From assembly GCF_043555885.1 (NCBI RefSeq), contig NZ_JBIGHX010000002.1, positions 248,001-312,000 of the forward strand: a stretch of DNA of 64,000 bases, read 5' to 3'. The notes below the pieces were generated by a model. It was not told the origin of the DNA. It made no database searches and saw only the letters and a program-made list of their open reading frames with translations. The translations under genes were made by a program, and so were the position numbers. The stretch comes from Pelomonas lactea. Its GTDB lineage: Bacteria; Pseudomonadota; Gammaproteobacteria; Burkholderiales; Burkholderiaceae_C. The stretch's first letter is position 1, and every line of letters starts with the position of its first letter. Positions 26,996 through 36,028 of this stretch are shown piece by piece.

Positions 26996-28315
26996 TCAGC
27001 CTTCCAGCTTCGGCAGCCCGCCACCCGCCAGCAGGCCGGTGCCGGTGTAGATGCCCAGCTTGCCGCGCGTGTCGGTGATGTCGAGGTTGCGCATGGTCAG
27101 CTGGCCGATGCGGTCGGCGGGGCTGAAGGGCGCGTCCTCGACCTTTTCCATCGACAGGCGCTCGGGGGCGTAGGTCAGGTTGGGGCTCTTGGTGTCCAGC
27201 AGCGAGTAGTCGTTGCCGCGGCGCAGTTCGAGGGCCACTTCGCCGGTCACGGCGCGGGCGATCCAGCGCTGGGCGGCTTCGCGCAGCATGATGGCCTGCG
27301 GGTCGAACCAGCGGCCCTGGTACAGCAGGCGGCCCAGCTTGCGGCCGTTGTCGCGGTACTGCTCGATGGTGTCTTCGTTGTGGATGCCGGTGACGAGGCG
27401 CTCGTAGGCGATGTGCAGCAGCGCCAGGCCCGGGGCCTCGTAGATGCCGCGGCTCTTGGCCTCGATGATGCGGTTTTCGATCTGGTCGCTCATGCCCAGG
27501 CCGTGGCGGCCGCCGATCTTGTTCGCTTCGGCCAGCAGCGCCACCGGGTCGCGGTACTCGACGCCGTTCAGCGCGACGGGCACGCCTTCCTCGAAGCGCA
27601 CCGACACCTCCTCGGCCTTGATCGCCACGTCCTCGCGCCAGAACGCCACGCCCATGATGGGGTTGACGATGCGGATGCCGCTGTTCAGGTGCTCCAGGTC
27701 CTTGGCCTCGTGCGTGGCGCCCAGCATGTTGGAGTCGGTCGAGTACGCCTTCTCGGCGCTCATCTTGTAGGCGAAGCCCTTCTCGGTCATGAAGGCCGAC
27801 ATCTCGGCGCGGCCACCCAGCTCGTCGATGAAGGTCTGGTCCAGCCAGGGCTTGTAGATCTTCAGCGCCGGGTTGGTCAGCAGGCCGTAGCGGTAGAAAC
27901 GCTCGATGTCGTTGCCCTTGAACGTGCTGCCGTCGCCCCAGATGTTGACGCCGTCGGCTTTCATCGCGGCCACCAGCATCGTGCCCGTCACGGCGCGGCC
28001 GATGGGCGTGGTGTTGAAGTAGGTGACGCCCGCGGTGCTGATGTGGAAGGCCCCGGCCTGCAGCGCGGCGATGCCCTCGTGAACCAGCTGCGCGCGGCAG
28101 TCCACCAGCACGGCCTTCTCGGCGCCGTACAGCATGGCCTTGCGCGGGATCTCGTCGTAGTCGGGCTCGTCGGGTTGGCCCAGGTTGGCCGTGTAGGCGT
28201 AGGGCAGGGCGCCCTTGAGCTTCATCCAGTGCAGGGCCGCGGAGGTATCGAGGCCGCCGGAGAAGGCGATGCCGACCTTCTGGCCGACGGGAACGGATTG
28301 CAGGATCGTGCTCAT
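26996..28315 (-). CDS. argG: Argininosuccinate synthase
   Basis: This cytoplasmic ligase condenses citrulline and aspartate with ATP, the penultimate step of arginine synthesis. The 439-residue product has the PP-loop AFSGGLDTS (17-25), NIWGDGSTFKGNDIERF near 125 and STDSNMLGATHEA near 190. It is of the longer E. coli-like type. It is convergent with the ligase gene (four bases apart). Downstream of its own start lie a small acetyltransferase and yaeQ on the same strand, seven bases upstream in transcription order. Confidence 0.98.
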   Translation of the reverse strand: MSTILQSVPVGQKVGIAFSGGLDTSAALHWMKLKGALPYAYTANLGQPDEPDYDEIPRKAMLYGAEKAVLVDCRAQLVHEGIAALQAGAFHISTAGVTYFNTTPIGRAVTGTMLVAAMKADGVNIWGDGSTFKGNDIERFYRYGLLTNPALKIYKPWLDQTFIDELGGRAEMSAFMTEKGFAYKMSAEKAYSTDSNMLGATHEAKDLEHLNSGIRIVNPIMGVAFWREDVAIKAEEVSVRFEEGVPVALNGVEYRDPVALLAEANKIGGRHGLGMSDQIENRIIEAKSRGIYEAPGLALLHIAYERLVTGIHNEDTIEQYRDNGRKLGRLLYQGRWFDPQAIMLREAAQRWIARAVTGEVALELRRGNDYSLLDTKSPNLTYAPERLSMEKVEDAPFSPADRIGQLTMRNLDITDTRGKLGIYTGTGLLAGGGLPKLEG

Positions 28316-28322
28316 AGAACGC

Positions 28323-28607
28323 TCACAAAGAAACCAAGAGACTGCGCCACTGCGGGTGGCGCTCGATGTAGACGGCGACGTAGCTGCACGCCGGAACGAC
28401 CTTCAGGCCCTGTTCCTGGGCCCAGCTCAGGCCGGCCTCCACCAGCTGGGCCGCCAGGCCCTGCCCGCGGTAGGCCGAGGGAACGCCGGTGTGCGTGAAG
28501 ACGACGCGGTTGGGCTGCGCGGCGGGCGCCAGCTCGTAGTCCAGCACGCTGGTGGGCGTGGTGGGCAGCGTGAACCGCTGGTGCTCGGGCTCGTGGCGCG
28601 GCGTCAT
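28323..28607 (-). CDS. Small GNAT-fold N-acetyltransferase (PF14542-like)
   Basis: A 94-residue single-domain acetyltransferase of the short GCN5-related type. It has DYEL, VVFTHTGVPSAYRGQGLA (acetyl-CoA loop near 45) and CSYVAVYIERHPQW at the C-terminus. The ATG at 28607 overlaps the yaeQ stop by four bases; an upstream in-frame start is possible but would lie inside yaeQ. The substrate is unknown. Confidence 0.9.
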   Translation of the reverse strand: MTPRHEPEHQRFTLPTTPTSVLDYELAPAAQPNRVVFTHTGVPSAYRGQGLAAQLVEAGLSWAQEQGLKVVPACSYVAVYIERHPQWRSLLVSL

Positions 28608-29164
28608 GCGGTGGGCGTCTTCAGCGCGACGGGATGGATCTCGACCGACGCTTCGGTCGTGGACACGTAGATGCTGCCGTCCTGGATGCTGATCTGCAGC
28701 TGCATGCTGCGCGCGGCCAGGCGCGCCAGCGCCTGCGACTGCTCGGCCGGCACCTGCCAGACGGCCAGCTTGGGTGTGCGCGTCAGCTTGTTCTCCAGGT
28801 TGCGCCACCAGACCTCGGTGCTGCTGGCGAAGCTGTAGACGCTGACGCGCTCGCTGCGGCCGTGGGCCTTCATCAGGCGGCGGTCGTCGGGCTGCCCCAG
28901 GTCGATCCAGTGCACCACGTCGCCGGTCAGGTCCAGCTGCCAGAGGTCGGGCTCGTCGACGTCAGACAGGCCCTTGGTGAACTCCAGCCGGCCGCGCAGC
29001 TCGTCTGCCGGCACGTTCAGCGCGAAGGCCAGCACGCGGATCATCAGCCGCTCCTCGGTCTCGCTGGGGTGGCAGGCAAGCGTGAGTTGATGGTCGCCGT
29101 AGACATGGCGGTCCATGTCGGCGATCTGCAGCTGGGCTTTGTAGATGGTGGCTTTGAGCGCCAT
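28604..29164 (-). CDS. yaeQ: YaeQ-family protein
   Basis: A 186-residue protein opening MALKATIYKAQLQIADMDRH, with ETEERLMIRVLAFAL near 35 and DLWQLDLTGDVVHWIDLGQPD near 73, diagnostic of YaeQ. The family has a PD-(D/E)XK nuclease-like fold, and E. coli YaeQ has been linked to haemolysin expression. The true activity is unclear. It is first of a yaeQ-GNAT-argG unit and is divergent from the coiled-coil gene. Confidence 0.95.
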   Translation of the reverse strand: MALKATIYKAQLQIADMDRHVYGDHQLTLACHPSETEERLMIRVLAFALNVPADELRGRLEFTKGLSDVDEPDLWQLDLTGDVVHWIDLGQPDDRRLMKAHGRSERVSVYSFASSTEVWWRNLENKLTRTPKLAVWQVPAEQSQALARLAARSMQLQISIQDGSIYVSTTEASVEIHPVALKTPTA

Positions 29165-29295
29165 GCGGGGCGGCGGCGGCAGGCGCCGTGTACAAGGTGG
29201 TAACGAAAGGGCAGCCGGGCATTATCGCGGCGAAGCCTCATGGCATCATTCCGGCTTCCCGTTTGGAACCTTCGCAACCGAGTTGCGCCCTCTTC

Positions 29296-29961
29296 ATGAA
29301 ACGCATTCTTCTCCCGCTGGCCCTGGTCTTCGCCGTCTCTGCCCAGGCGCAGATCGTCAACAACCCCAAGGCCAAGGTCGACCCGAAGAACAACAAGGTC
29401 GCCAACCCGGTGGTCGAGAAACCCAAGCCCAAGCTGATGACACGCGATGAACTGCGCCTGTGCATCGACCAGCAGGAGGCCAACTCCAAGGAAGCCGAGG
29501 CCATCAAGGTGGAGCAGGCGTCCTACAAGTCCAACGCCGAGAAGCTCAAGGCCGAGAAGGTCACCGTCGAGGCGGGCGAGGCCGCGCTGGGCAAGCAGAT
29601 CGCCGACATGAAGGCGGAGAAGCAGGCCATCCTGGACGCCCACGCCGCGCTGACGGCCGAGGCCCCCAAGCTGGACGCCAAGGAGCTGAAGGCCCGCAAC
29701 GAGGCCTACCAGGCCCGCGCGAACAGCTTCAACGCGATGTTCGAGAGCGTGAAGGCGGCCGACGGCGAGCAGAGCGCACGCCGCAAGGCCTTTGCCGAGA
29801 AGGTCGACGGCCTGGACGGGCAGTTCAAAGCACTGGAAGAGCGCACCGAGAAGCACTTCGATGCCCTCGACAAGTGGAAGGCCGAATGCCAGAACAAGGC
29901 CTACGACGAGAACGACGAGAAGGCCGTCCGCAAGGAGAAGGCGGCCGCCGCGGGCAAGTGA
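29296..29961 (+). CDS. Exported coiled-coil protein of unknown function
   Basis: A 221-residue protein with a signal peptide (cut after AQA, about residue 19), a Lys/Pro/Asn-rich spacer and then an almost uninterrupted charged helix (about 48-215). The helix has heptad-like Ala/Leu spacing and is rich in Lys, Glu and Ala, typical of a long coiled coil. Two cysteines (RLCIDQ, AECQNK) sit near the ends of the helix and could bridge or crosslink. No family is recognised. A strong terminator follows. Confidence 0.82.
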   Translation: MKRILLPLALVFAVSAQAQIVNNPKAKVDPKNNKVANPVVEKPKPKLMTRDELRLCIDQQEANSKEAEAIKVEQASYKSNAEKLKAEKVTVEAGEAALGKQIADMKAEKQAILDAHAALTAEAPKLDAKELKARNEAYQARANSFNAMFESVKAADGEQSARRKAFAEKVDGLDGQFKALEERTEKHFDALDKWKAECQNKAYDENDEKAVRKEKAAAAGK

Positions 29962-29994
29962 TCCGCGCCATCCGCTGAACAGCACCGCAGGACA

Positions 29995-30023
29995 GGGCCG
30001 CCCCACCGGGAGCGGCCCTTTTT
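29995..30023 (+). terminator. Intrinsic terminator after the coiled-coil gene
   Basis: GGGCCGC (29995-30001) pairs with GCGGCCC (30012-30018) and is followed directly by TTTTT. This is a classical Rho-independent terminator. The next gene starts only 25 bases later. Confidence 0.93.
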
Positions 30024-30048
30024 CATGGTTCGCCCACGAGGTTTTCGC

Positions 30049-32100
30049 ATGAACACCGCCAACCCGCTGATGCAGGCCTGGACGGGCCCGCACGGTCTGC
30101 CAACGTTTGCCGATATCGCCGCGGCGCATTTCCAGCCCGCCTTCGAGGCGGCGTTGGCCGAGCACCGCGCCGAGATCGACGCCATCGCCGCCCAGCCCGA
30201 GCCGCCCAGCTTCGCCAACACGCTGGCCGCGTTCGATGCCAGCGGCCGCCAGCTGACGCGGCTTCAACATCTGTTCTACACGCTGGGGGCGTCGGCCACG
30301 TCGCCCGAACTGCAGGCGCAGCAGCGCGTGATGGCCGGGCCGCTGGCCGCGCACGACAGCGCCGTCTACATGCACCAGGGCCTGTTCCAGCGCGTGGACG
30401 CGCTGTTCGAGCAGCGCCACACGCTGGGGCTGACTGCCGAATCCTTGCGGCTGCTGGAGCGCGTGCACCTGGACTTCGTGCGCGCCGGTGCCCGCCTGGC
30501 ACCGGCGGCGCGTGAGCGCTACGCCGCCGTGATGGCGCAGCTGGCCGAGCTGACCACGCGCTTTGCGCAGAACGTGCTGGCGGCCGAGAGCGGCTACCAG
30601 CTGCGGCTGGCGACCGAGGCGGAGCTGGCGGGCCTGCCGGGCTTTGTGCGCGCTGCGGCGCGCCAGGCGGCGCGGGACCGCGGGCTGGGCGACGGCGTGC
30701 ATGTCATCACGCTGTCGCGCTCGCTGATCGTGCCGTTCCTGAGCTTCAGCGCCCGGCGCGACCTGCGCGAGCAGGCCTGGCGCGCGTGGGTGGGGCGCGG
30801 TGATGACACGGGTGCGACCGACAACCGCGCCCTCTGTGCGCAGATCCTGGCGCTACGCGCCGAGCAGGCTGCGCTGCACGGCCATGCCTGCTATGCCGAC
30901 TTCGCGTTGGAAGACACCATGGCGCGTCGCCAGGACGCCGTGATGGACTTGCTGCAGCGCGTCTGGCAGCCTGCTCTGGCCGCGCACGCCCGCGAACGCG
31001 AGGCCGTGCTGGGCGCGATGGCCGCCGCTGGCGCCACGCATGCGCTGCAGGCCTGGGACTGGCGCTTCTACGCCGAGCAGGCCAGGCGCGCCCGCTTCGA
31101 GCTGGACGAGGCCGAGGTCAAGCCCTACTTCGCGCTGGACCGCATGGTGGCGGCGATGTTCGATTGCGCCAGCCGCCTGTTCGGCCTGCAGTTCAAGCCC
31201 CGGCCGGACATCGCCGGCTACCACGCCGACGTGCGCGCCTACGAGGTGCTGAACGCCGACGGCACGCTGCGTGGCCTGTTCCTGCAGGACAACTTCGCGC
31301 GGCCCACCAAGCGCAGCGGTGCGTGGATGAACGCGCTGCGCAACCAGAGCCGGGCGCTCGGCGCCAAGCCCGTCATCCTGAACAACAACAACTTCGCCAA
31401 GGGCGGAGCGGGGGAGCCCACGCTGCTGAGCTTCGACGATGTGCGCACGCTGTTCCACGAGTTCGGCCACGGCCTGCACGGGCTGCTGAGCGACGTCGAG
31501 CACGAGCGCCTGGCCGGCACGCAGGTGCTGCGCGACTTCGTCGAGCTGCCATCGCAGTTGTACGAGCACTGGATGGCTGAGCCTGCCGTGCTGAAGCAGT
31601 TCGCCCGCCATTGGCAGACCGACGAGCCGTTGCCCGACGCGCTGCTGGCCAAGCTGCAGGCCGCGCGCCAGTTCGGCCAGGGCTACGAGACGCTGCGCTA
31701 CACGGCCAGCGCCATCGTCGACATGGCGGCTCACGCACTGCCCGAGGCGCCGGCCGACGTCGTGGGCTTCGAGCGCGACACGCTGGCGCGCTGGGGTCTG
31801 CCGGCCGAGGTGGGGATGAACCACCGCATGACGCACTTCCAGCACCTGTTCAGCAGCGCCGGCTACGCGGCCGGCTACTACGTCTATCTTTGGGCGGAGG
31901 TGCTGGACTGCGACGCCTTCGACGCCTTCGTCGAAGCGGGCGACGTGTTCGAACCGGCCGTGGCGGCGCGGCTGCGCGAGTGCATCTACGCGGCCGGCAA
32001 CAGCGTGGAGCCCGGCGCGGCGTTCCGCGCCTTCCGCGGGCGCGACCCGGTCGTGGAACCCATGCTGAAGGACCGCGGGCTGCTGCAAGCCACCGCTTGA
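30049..32100 (+). CDS. prlC: M3-family oligopeptidase A
   Basis: A 683-residue zinc metallopeptidase with the HEXXH site in FHEFGHGLHGLLSD (about 468-472) and the third zinc ligand glutamate in FVELPSQLYEHW. It degrades short peptides, including cleaved signal peptides, in the cytoplasm. No signal peptide is present. The start MNTANPLMQAW with a GAGG nearby is preferred over an in-frame ATG 24 bases earlier that abuts the terminator. It stands alone on the plus strand. Confidence 0.93.
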   Translation: MNTANPLMQAWTGPHGLPTFADIAAAHFQPAFEAALAEHRAEIDAIAAQPEPPSFANTLAAFDASGRQLTRLQHLFYTLGASATSPELQAQQRVMAGPLAAHDSAVYMHQGLFQRVDALFEQRHTLGLTAESLRLLERVHLDFVRAGARLAPAARERYAAVMAQLAELTTRFAQNVLAAESGYQLRLATEAELAGLPGFVRAAARQAARDRGLGDGVHVITLSRSLIVPFLSFSARRDLREQAWRAWVGRGDDTGATDNRALCAQILALRAEQAALHGHACYADFALEDTMARRQDAVMDLLQRVWQPALAAHAREREAVLGAMAAAGATHALQAWDWRFYAEQARRARFELDEAEVKPYFALDRMVAAMFDCASRLFGLQFKPRPDIAGYHADVRAYEVLNADGTLRGLFLQDNFARPTKRSGAWMNALRNQSRALGAKPVILNNNNFAKGGAGEPTLLSFDDVRTLFHEFGHGLHGLLSDVEHERLAGTQVLRDFVELPSQLYEHWMAEPAVLKQFARHWQTDEPLPDALLAKLQAARQFGQGYETLRYTASAIVDMAAHALPEAPADVVGFERDTLARWGLPAEVGMNHRMTHFQHLFSSAGYAAGYYVYLWAEVLDCDAFDAFVEAGDVFEPAVAARLRECIYAAGNSVEPGAAFRAFRGRDPVVEPMLKDRGLLQATA

Positions 32101-32459
32101 GCGTCCTGCGCGGGCCTCTTGCCGGCAGGCGGGCGCGGTGGCGGCGCCACCTGCCGAGCTGGCTCGGGGTGGCATGTAGCGACAAGGCGAGCTGGTCGCA
32201 GAACCATCACTGAGCTGAACGCCTCGGCGGCGCTTCGACGCTGCTCGATGCGGCGCCCTTGACCTCGACCCGGGCCCACGGCCCGGTGACGGCAGGAGCT
32301 CGATTCCGCTCAGCCGCGTGCGGGCTGCAAGGTTTCTTAAGGTGCCGCTTGCACTTTGCAAGACGAAGCCTGCTGCGCCCGTCATCTGCCGACTTGCTGG
32401 CGCCGTTGAACGGAGCCGCTGTGTGCGCACGATGCACGCGGCACTCACAGGGAGACACC
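32101..32459. other. Intergenic region with three small hairpins
   Basis: This 359-base gap holds no convincing gene. It contains three hairpins: 32137-32151 (6-bp stem), 32270-32286 (7-bp CCGGGCC stem) and 32348-32362 (6-bp CTTGCA stem). The first may help end prlC transcription. The promoter of the lipoprotein gene is expected near the right end, but no clear hexamers were found. Confidence 0.45.
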
Positions 32460-33422
32460 ATGTCTATTTCTCGCGTTCGCGTCGGCCTTCACCTGGCCGC
32501 TGTCTTCACCTTGTCCGCCTGCGGTGGCGGATCCGGGTCGCCTGGCACCCCCGGCAACGACGACCCGACGGCGCTGAGCCTGGGTGTCGGCAACTACCAG
32601 TCCGTGGGCCAAGCGGCTGCCGTCAGCGCGCTGTACCTCGGCGGCGCCGGCAGCCTCGCCGGCGGCACGCGCGGCGGGCCCTCGCTGCGCCAGGTGCAGT
32701 CTGCCGACAAGCCGCAGCCGGCGGCTGTCGTAGGGCCCATCGAAGTGGCCTGCGGGCAAGGCGGCAGCCTCGCCGTGGTGTTCAACGACACCAATGGCAG
32801 CGGTGACATGGAGTCCGGCGAGACGCTGACCATCGAAGCCAAGGCCTGCAGGGCGGACGGCGTCACGACGCAAGGTCGCGTCGACCTGAGCATGCAGGCC
32901 GTCACCGGCGTCTACGGCGGCAACAGCTTCAATGCCACGCTGGGGATGAAGCTGACGGCCTTGGGCATCGGCCAGGGCGGCAACTCGCTGCAGGGAGACG
33001 GCGAGCTCACCTTCAAGCTCAGCCGCACGCCGGCTGGCGTCGGCGAGCTGGGCCTGTCGGCGCCACGCATGGCGCTGACGGGGCGCTTGGGCGGTCAGGC
33101 CCTGTCCTACACGTTGGGGGACATGCAGTTGCAGTTGCGCGACGAAACCGTCAACGGCAGCGCCCGGGCCACGCTGACCTACGCCGGTACGCTGACCAAC
33201 ACCGCCGACGGCAGGCAGGTGTGGGTGAGCACGCCGCAGCCACTCGTCATGCAGGGCGACGACGCCTATCCGAGCGCGGGCCAGGTGCTGGTGCGCGGTC
33301 GCGCCGGGTCGGCGCTGCGCATCACGCCGGTCAGTGCCGCGCAGGTGCGCTTCGAACTGGACGCCGATGGCGACGGCAACTTCGAGACGAGCACCCTGAA
33401 GAACTGGGCCGAGCTGCTCTGA
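32460..33422 (+). CDS. Hypothetical lipoprotein with an EF-hand-like loop
   Basis: A 320-residue protein with a lipoprotein signal ending TLSACGGGSG and a low-complexity Gly/Ser/Pro spacer. The rest is a beta-rich body in which VVFNDTNGSGDMESGE fits a calcium-binding loop (D-x-N-x-S-G...E). Near the C-terminus a second acidic loop, DADGDGNFET, is similar. The middle has repeated hydrophobic/glycine patterns. GGGAG lies before the ATG. No family is recognised; it is likely a surface or periplasmic protein. Confidence 0.75.
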   Translation: MSISRVRVGLHLAAVFTLSACGGGSGSPGTPGNDDPTALSLGVGNYQSVGQAAAVSALYLGGAGSLAGGTRGGPSLRQVQSADKPQPAAVVGPIEVACGQGGSLAVVFNDTNGSGDMESGETLTIEAKACRADGVTTQGRVDLSMQAVTGVYGGNSFNATLGMKLTALGIGQGGNSLQGDGELTFKLSRTPAGVGELGLSAPRMALTGRLGGQALSYTLGDMQLQLRDETVNGSARATLTYAGTLTNTADGRQVWVSTPQPLVMQGDDAYPSAGQVLVRGRAGSALRITPVSAAQVRFELDADGDGNFETSTLKNWAELL

Positions 33423-33432
33423 TGCCGCCAGC

Positions 33433-33463
33433 GCGCCGGCCGGGTCACGCGTCCGGCCGGCGC
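33433..33463. terminator. Inverted repeat between convergent genes
   Basis: A perfect 11-bp GC-only stem (33433-33443 with 33453-33463, nine-base loop) lies between the lipoprotein gene and the end of the convergent DUF454 gene, overlapping the latter's last codons. It is probably a two-way terminator without U-runs. Confidence 0.5.
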
Positions 33464-33813
33464 CACAGCCAGGCGGCCACGCAGGCCATCAGGGCTGGCA
33501 CGGCGATCTGCACCGGCAGCGGCGCGGATGACAGCAGCAGCACGGCCGCGCTGACCGTCATCATGAGGCTGGCCAGCCACTTGGCGCGCCGAGGCACGGC
33601 GCCGTGCTCGCGCCAGCGCCGGATGGGCGGGCCGAAGCGTGGGTGGGCCAGCAGCCACTGCTCCAGCGCCGGCCAGCCGTGGCTGCCGGCCCAGGCGGCC
33701 AACAACAGGAAGGGCACGGTGGGCAGTCCCGGCAGCACGATGCCCACCAGCCCCAACGCGATGCTCAGCACCGCCAGCGCGCGCCACAGCAACCGGGCCA
33801 GCGTTCGGCGCAT
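33445..33813 (-). CDS. DUF454 (YbaN-like) inner-membrane protein
   Basis: A 122-residue protein with three or more membrane helices and the DUF454 signature LGLVGIVLPGLPTVPFLLLAAW (shown here only in part: GIVLPGLPTVPF near residue 24), then HPRFGPPIRRWREHGAV. The function is unknown. It is the last gene of the long minus-strand Aot operon, five bases after the preceding stop. Confidence 0.9.
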   Translation of the reverse strand: MRRTLARLLWRALAVLSIALGLVGIVLPGLPTVPFLLLAAWAGSHGWPALEQWLLAHPRFGPPIRRWREHGAVPRRAKWLASLMMTVSAAVLLLSSAPLPVQIAVPALMACVAAWLWRRPDA

Positions 33814-33818
33814 GCCCG

Positions 33819-34136
33819 TCAGTCCGCCAGCCGGCGCTTCACGCGCGCCGCCACCAGCCCCACGGCGACGAGCAGCAGCCCGGCGAAGAAGCGCTCGCCG
33901 GGCCGGTCACCGCCCAGGTGGCACAGCATGGCCGCGCAGGCGCACAGCGCGAGGGCGCTGAGCTTGGTGGTCCACCACAACGGCGCCTCGTGGCGCTGCA
34001 CCCAGCGCCATTGCCGGCCCGACTTGGGGGCCAGCAGCGCCAGCGTGCTGCCGACCTTGGCCGCCATCGCCAGCAGCAACGCCCAGCTCCACGCGTGCTG
34101 CGCCGTCGCGAAGCCCAGCGCCAGCTCCAGGCTCAT
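33819..34136 (-). CDS. Hypothetical small membrane protein
   Basis: A 105-residue protein starting MSLELALGFATAQHAW with about three hydrophobic segments and a WVQRHEAPLWW loop between the first two. No family is recognised. It lies five bases after the aotP stop and five before the DUF454 gene, so it is read as part of the same transcript. Confidence 0.65.
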   Translation of the reverse strand: MSLELALGFATAQHAWSWALLLAMAAKVGSTLALLAPKSGRQWRWVQRHEAPLWWTTKLSALALCACAAMLCHLGGDRPGERFFAGLLLVAVGLVAARVKRRLAD

Positions 34137-34141
34137 GCCGC

Positions 34142-34909
34142 CTACTTCAGCCCGCCGCTGAGGAACTGCTGCAGCCGCTCGCACTGCGGGCGGATCAGCA
34201 TCTCCTTGGGGTTGCCTTCCTCCTCGACCTTGCCCTGATGCAGGAACAGGCAGTGGTTGGACACCTCGCGTGCAAAGCCCATCTCGTGCGTGACGACGAT
34301 CATCGTGCGCCCCTCGGCGGCGAGGTCGCGCATCACCTTCAGCACCTCGCCCACCAGCTCCGGGTCCAGCGCCGAGGTGGGTTCGTCGAACAGCATCACC
34401 TCCGGGTCCACGGCCAGCGCGCGGGCGATGGCGACGCGCTGCTGCTCGCCACCGGACAGCTGCGCCGGGTAGACGTTCGCGCGGTGCGACACGCCCACGC
34501 GCGCCAGCAGCGCCTGGGCGCGCTCGACAGCCTCGGCCCGCGGCTTGCCCAGCACGTGGATGGGCGCCTCGATGACGTTCTCCAGCACCGTCATGTGGGC
34601 CCAGAGGTTGAAGTTCTGGAACACCATGGCCAGCCGCGCGCGCCAGCGCTGCAGCTGTGCTGCCTCTGCGGCCTTCAGGCTGCCGTCGCGGTCGCGCACG
34701 AGCTTCAGCGCCTCGCCGCCCAGCGCCAGCTCGCCTTCATGCGGCTGCTCCAGCAGGTTCAGGCAGCGCAGGAAGGTGCTCTTGCCCGAGCCGGACGAGC
34801 CGATCAGCGTGACGACGTCGCCGCGTGCGGCGCTCAGCGAGATGCCTTTCAGCACCTCGCGGTCGCCGAAGCGTTTGTGGATGTTGGTGGCCTGCAGTTG
34901 GATCGTCAT
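34142..34909 (-). CDS. aotP: Amino acid ABC transporter ATPase AotP
   Basis: This is the cytoplasmic ATPase subunit of a polar/basic amino acid importer. It has Walker A GSSGSGKST near residue 38, Q-loop VFQNFNLW, signature LSGGEQQR, Walker B VMLFDEPTSALD and the switch histidine in VTHEM. The 255 residues are typical of HisP/GlnQ. The start at 34909 removes an unsupported extension. Together with the neighbouring genes it follows the order of the Pseudomonas aeruginosa aot operon. Confidence 0.95.
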   Translation of the reverse strand: MTIQLQATNIHKRFGDREVLKGISLSAARGDVVTLIGSSGSGKSTFLRCLNLLEQPHEGELALGGEALKLVRDRDGSLKAAEAAQLQRWRARLAMVFQNFNLWAHMTVLENVIEAPIHVLGKPRAEAVERAQALLARVGVSHRANVYPAQLSGGEQQRVAIARALAVDPEVMLFDEPTSALDPELVGEVLKVMRDLAAEGRTMIVVTHEMGFAREVSNHCLFLHQGKVEEEGNPKEMLIRPQCERLQQFLSGGLK

Positions 34910-34910
34910 G

Positions 34911-36026
34911 TCAGGCCCCCAGCAGCTTGCCGGTGCGCAGCGCCTGCTTGCCGGCGACCTTGGCGACGCGCATGCCGGCGTTGGCAAAGCGCAGGAAGTC
35001 GCGTGCGAAGAACAGGCCGTCGACGGGGCTGGTCAGCTCGGTGACCTGGGCCGTGATGGGGTCGATGACATGCGCCAGCACGTCGCCGGCCTTCACGTCC
35101 TCGCCCACCGCCTTCAGAAAGGTCAGCACGCCCGCCACGGGGGACTTGATGGGCATGCTGCCGGCCAGCGGGCGGGCGTCGCCTTGGGGCTCGGGCAGCG
35201 CGGGCTTGTCGCCGGCAATGAGGCCGCGCCAACGCAGGAAATCGACGATGTTCCTCGCGTCGGCAGCCGCCAGCTCGTGCGTCACGTCGGTGGCGCCGCG
35301 CAGCTCCACGGTGACCGACAGGCAGGCCTGCGGGATGGGGAAGCGCTCGCCGAAATGCGCCTTCCACTTCCACCAGACCTGCGAGCAGGCTTCGTCGAAC
35401 GGGTTGTCGCCCGAGTCCTGCGCGAGCAGCGTCAGCCGTGAACCGAGGAAGCGCGCGAGCGGCTCGCAGTCGGGCCAGCAGGGCGTCTCGGTGTAGAGGT
35501 GCATGACGGCCTGGGCGTCGCAGTGCAGGTCCAGCACGATGTCGGCGTCGCAGGACAAACCCATCAGTGCGCGGCGCTGCGACTGCAGTTCGGTGTCCAC
35601 CGGCGAGGCCTGCACCGCGGCCTTCAACGCGCGGCGCAGCAGCGCGACATTGGCGGCCGGGTCGGCGCCGAGCAGCGGCTCGACGGCGGCAGCCACGGCG
35701 GCGATCTGGTCGGGGTAGTGGCGGTTGAAGTTCTCGCCCGACATCAGCTCGAAGCGGCCCAGGTGCGCGTGCAGCAGGAACTGGGAGAGGCCGATGGGAT
35801 TGGCCATCGGCACAAGGACGATCTCACCCGTGATGTGCCCGGCGGCTTCCAGCGCATCGAGCTGCTGGCGCAGGTGGTGGGCCACCAGCATGCCGGGCAG
35901 CTCGTCGCCGTGCAGCGAGGCCTGGATGTAGGCCTTCTGGCCGCCGGGCTTGCCGTAGTGCAGCGAGACCAGCTCGCGCTGGGTGCCGGGGGCGGGGGAG
36001 AGGAGAGGGTGGCGATGGAGTTGCAT
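34911..36026 (-). CDS. aotO: AotO-like succinylglutamate desuccinylase/aspartoacylase-family protein
   Basis: A 371-residue M14-type zinc hydrolase-fold protein. The zinc motif SLHGDELPGM lies near 38-47 with NPIGLSQF, a later histidine in LDLHCDAQA near 170 and a C-terminal beta domain with PIKSPVAGVLTFLKAVGED. It lies between the permease and ATPase genes, exactly where aotO sits in the Pseudomonas arginine/ornithine operon. It may remove acyl groups from N-acyl basic amino acids; this activity is inferred from the family. The gap to aotP is one base. Confidence 0.88.
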   Translation of the reverse strand: MQLHRHPLLSPAPGTQRELVSLHYGKPGGQKAYIQASLHGDELPGMLVAHHLRQQLDALEAAGHITGEIVLVPMANPIGLSQFLLHAHLGRFELMSGENFNRHYPDQIAAVAAAVEPLLGADPAANVALLRRALKAAVQASPVDTELQSQRRALMGLSCDADIVLDLHCDAQAVMHLYTETPCWPDCEPLARFLGSRLTLLAQDSGDNPFDEACSQVWWKWKAHFGERFPIPQACLSVTVELRGATDVTHELAAADARNIVDFLRWRGLIAGDKPALPEPQGDARPLAGSMPIKSPVAGVLTFLKAVGEDVKAGDVLAHVIDPITAQVTELTSPVDGLFFARDFLRFANAGMRVAKVAGKQALRTGKLLGA

Positions 36027-36028
36027 GG

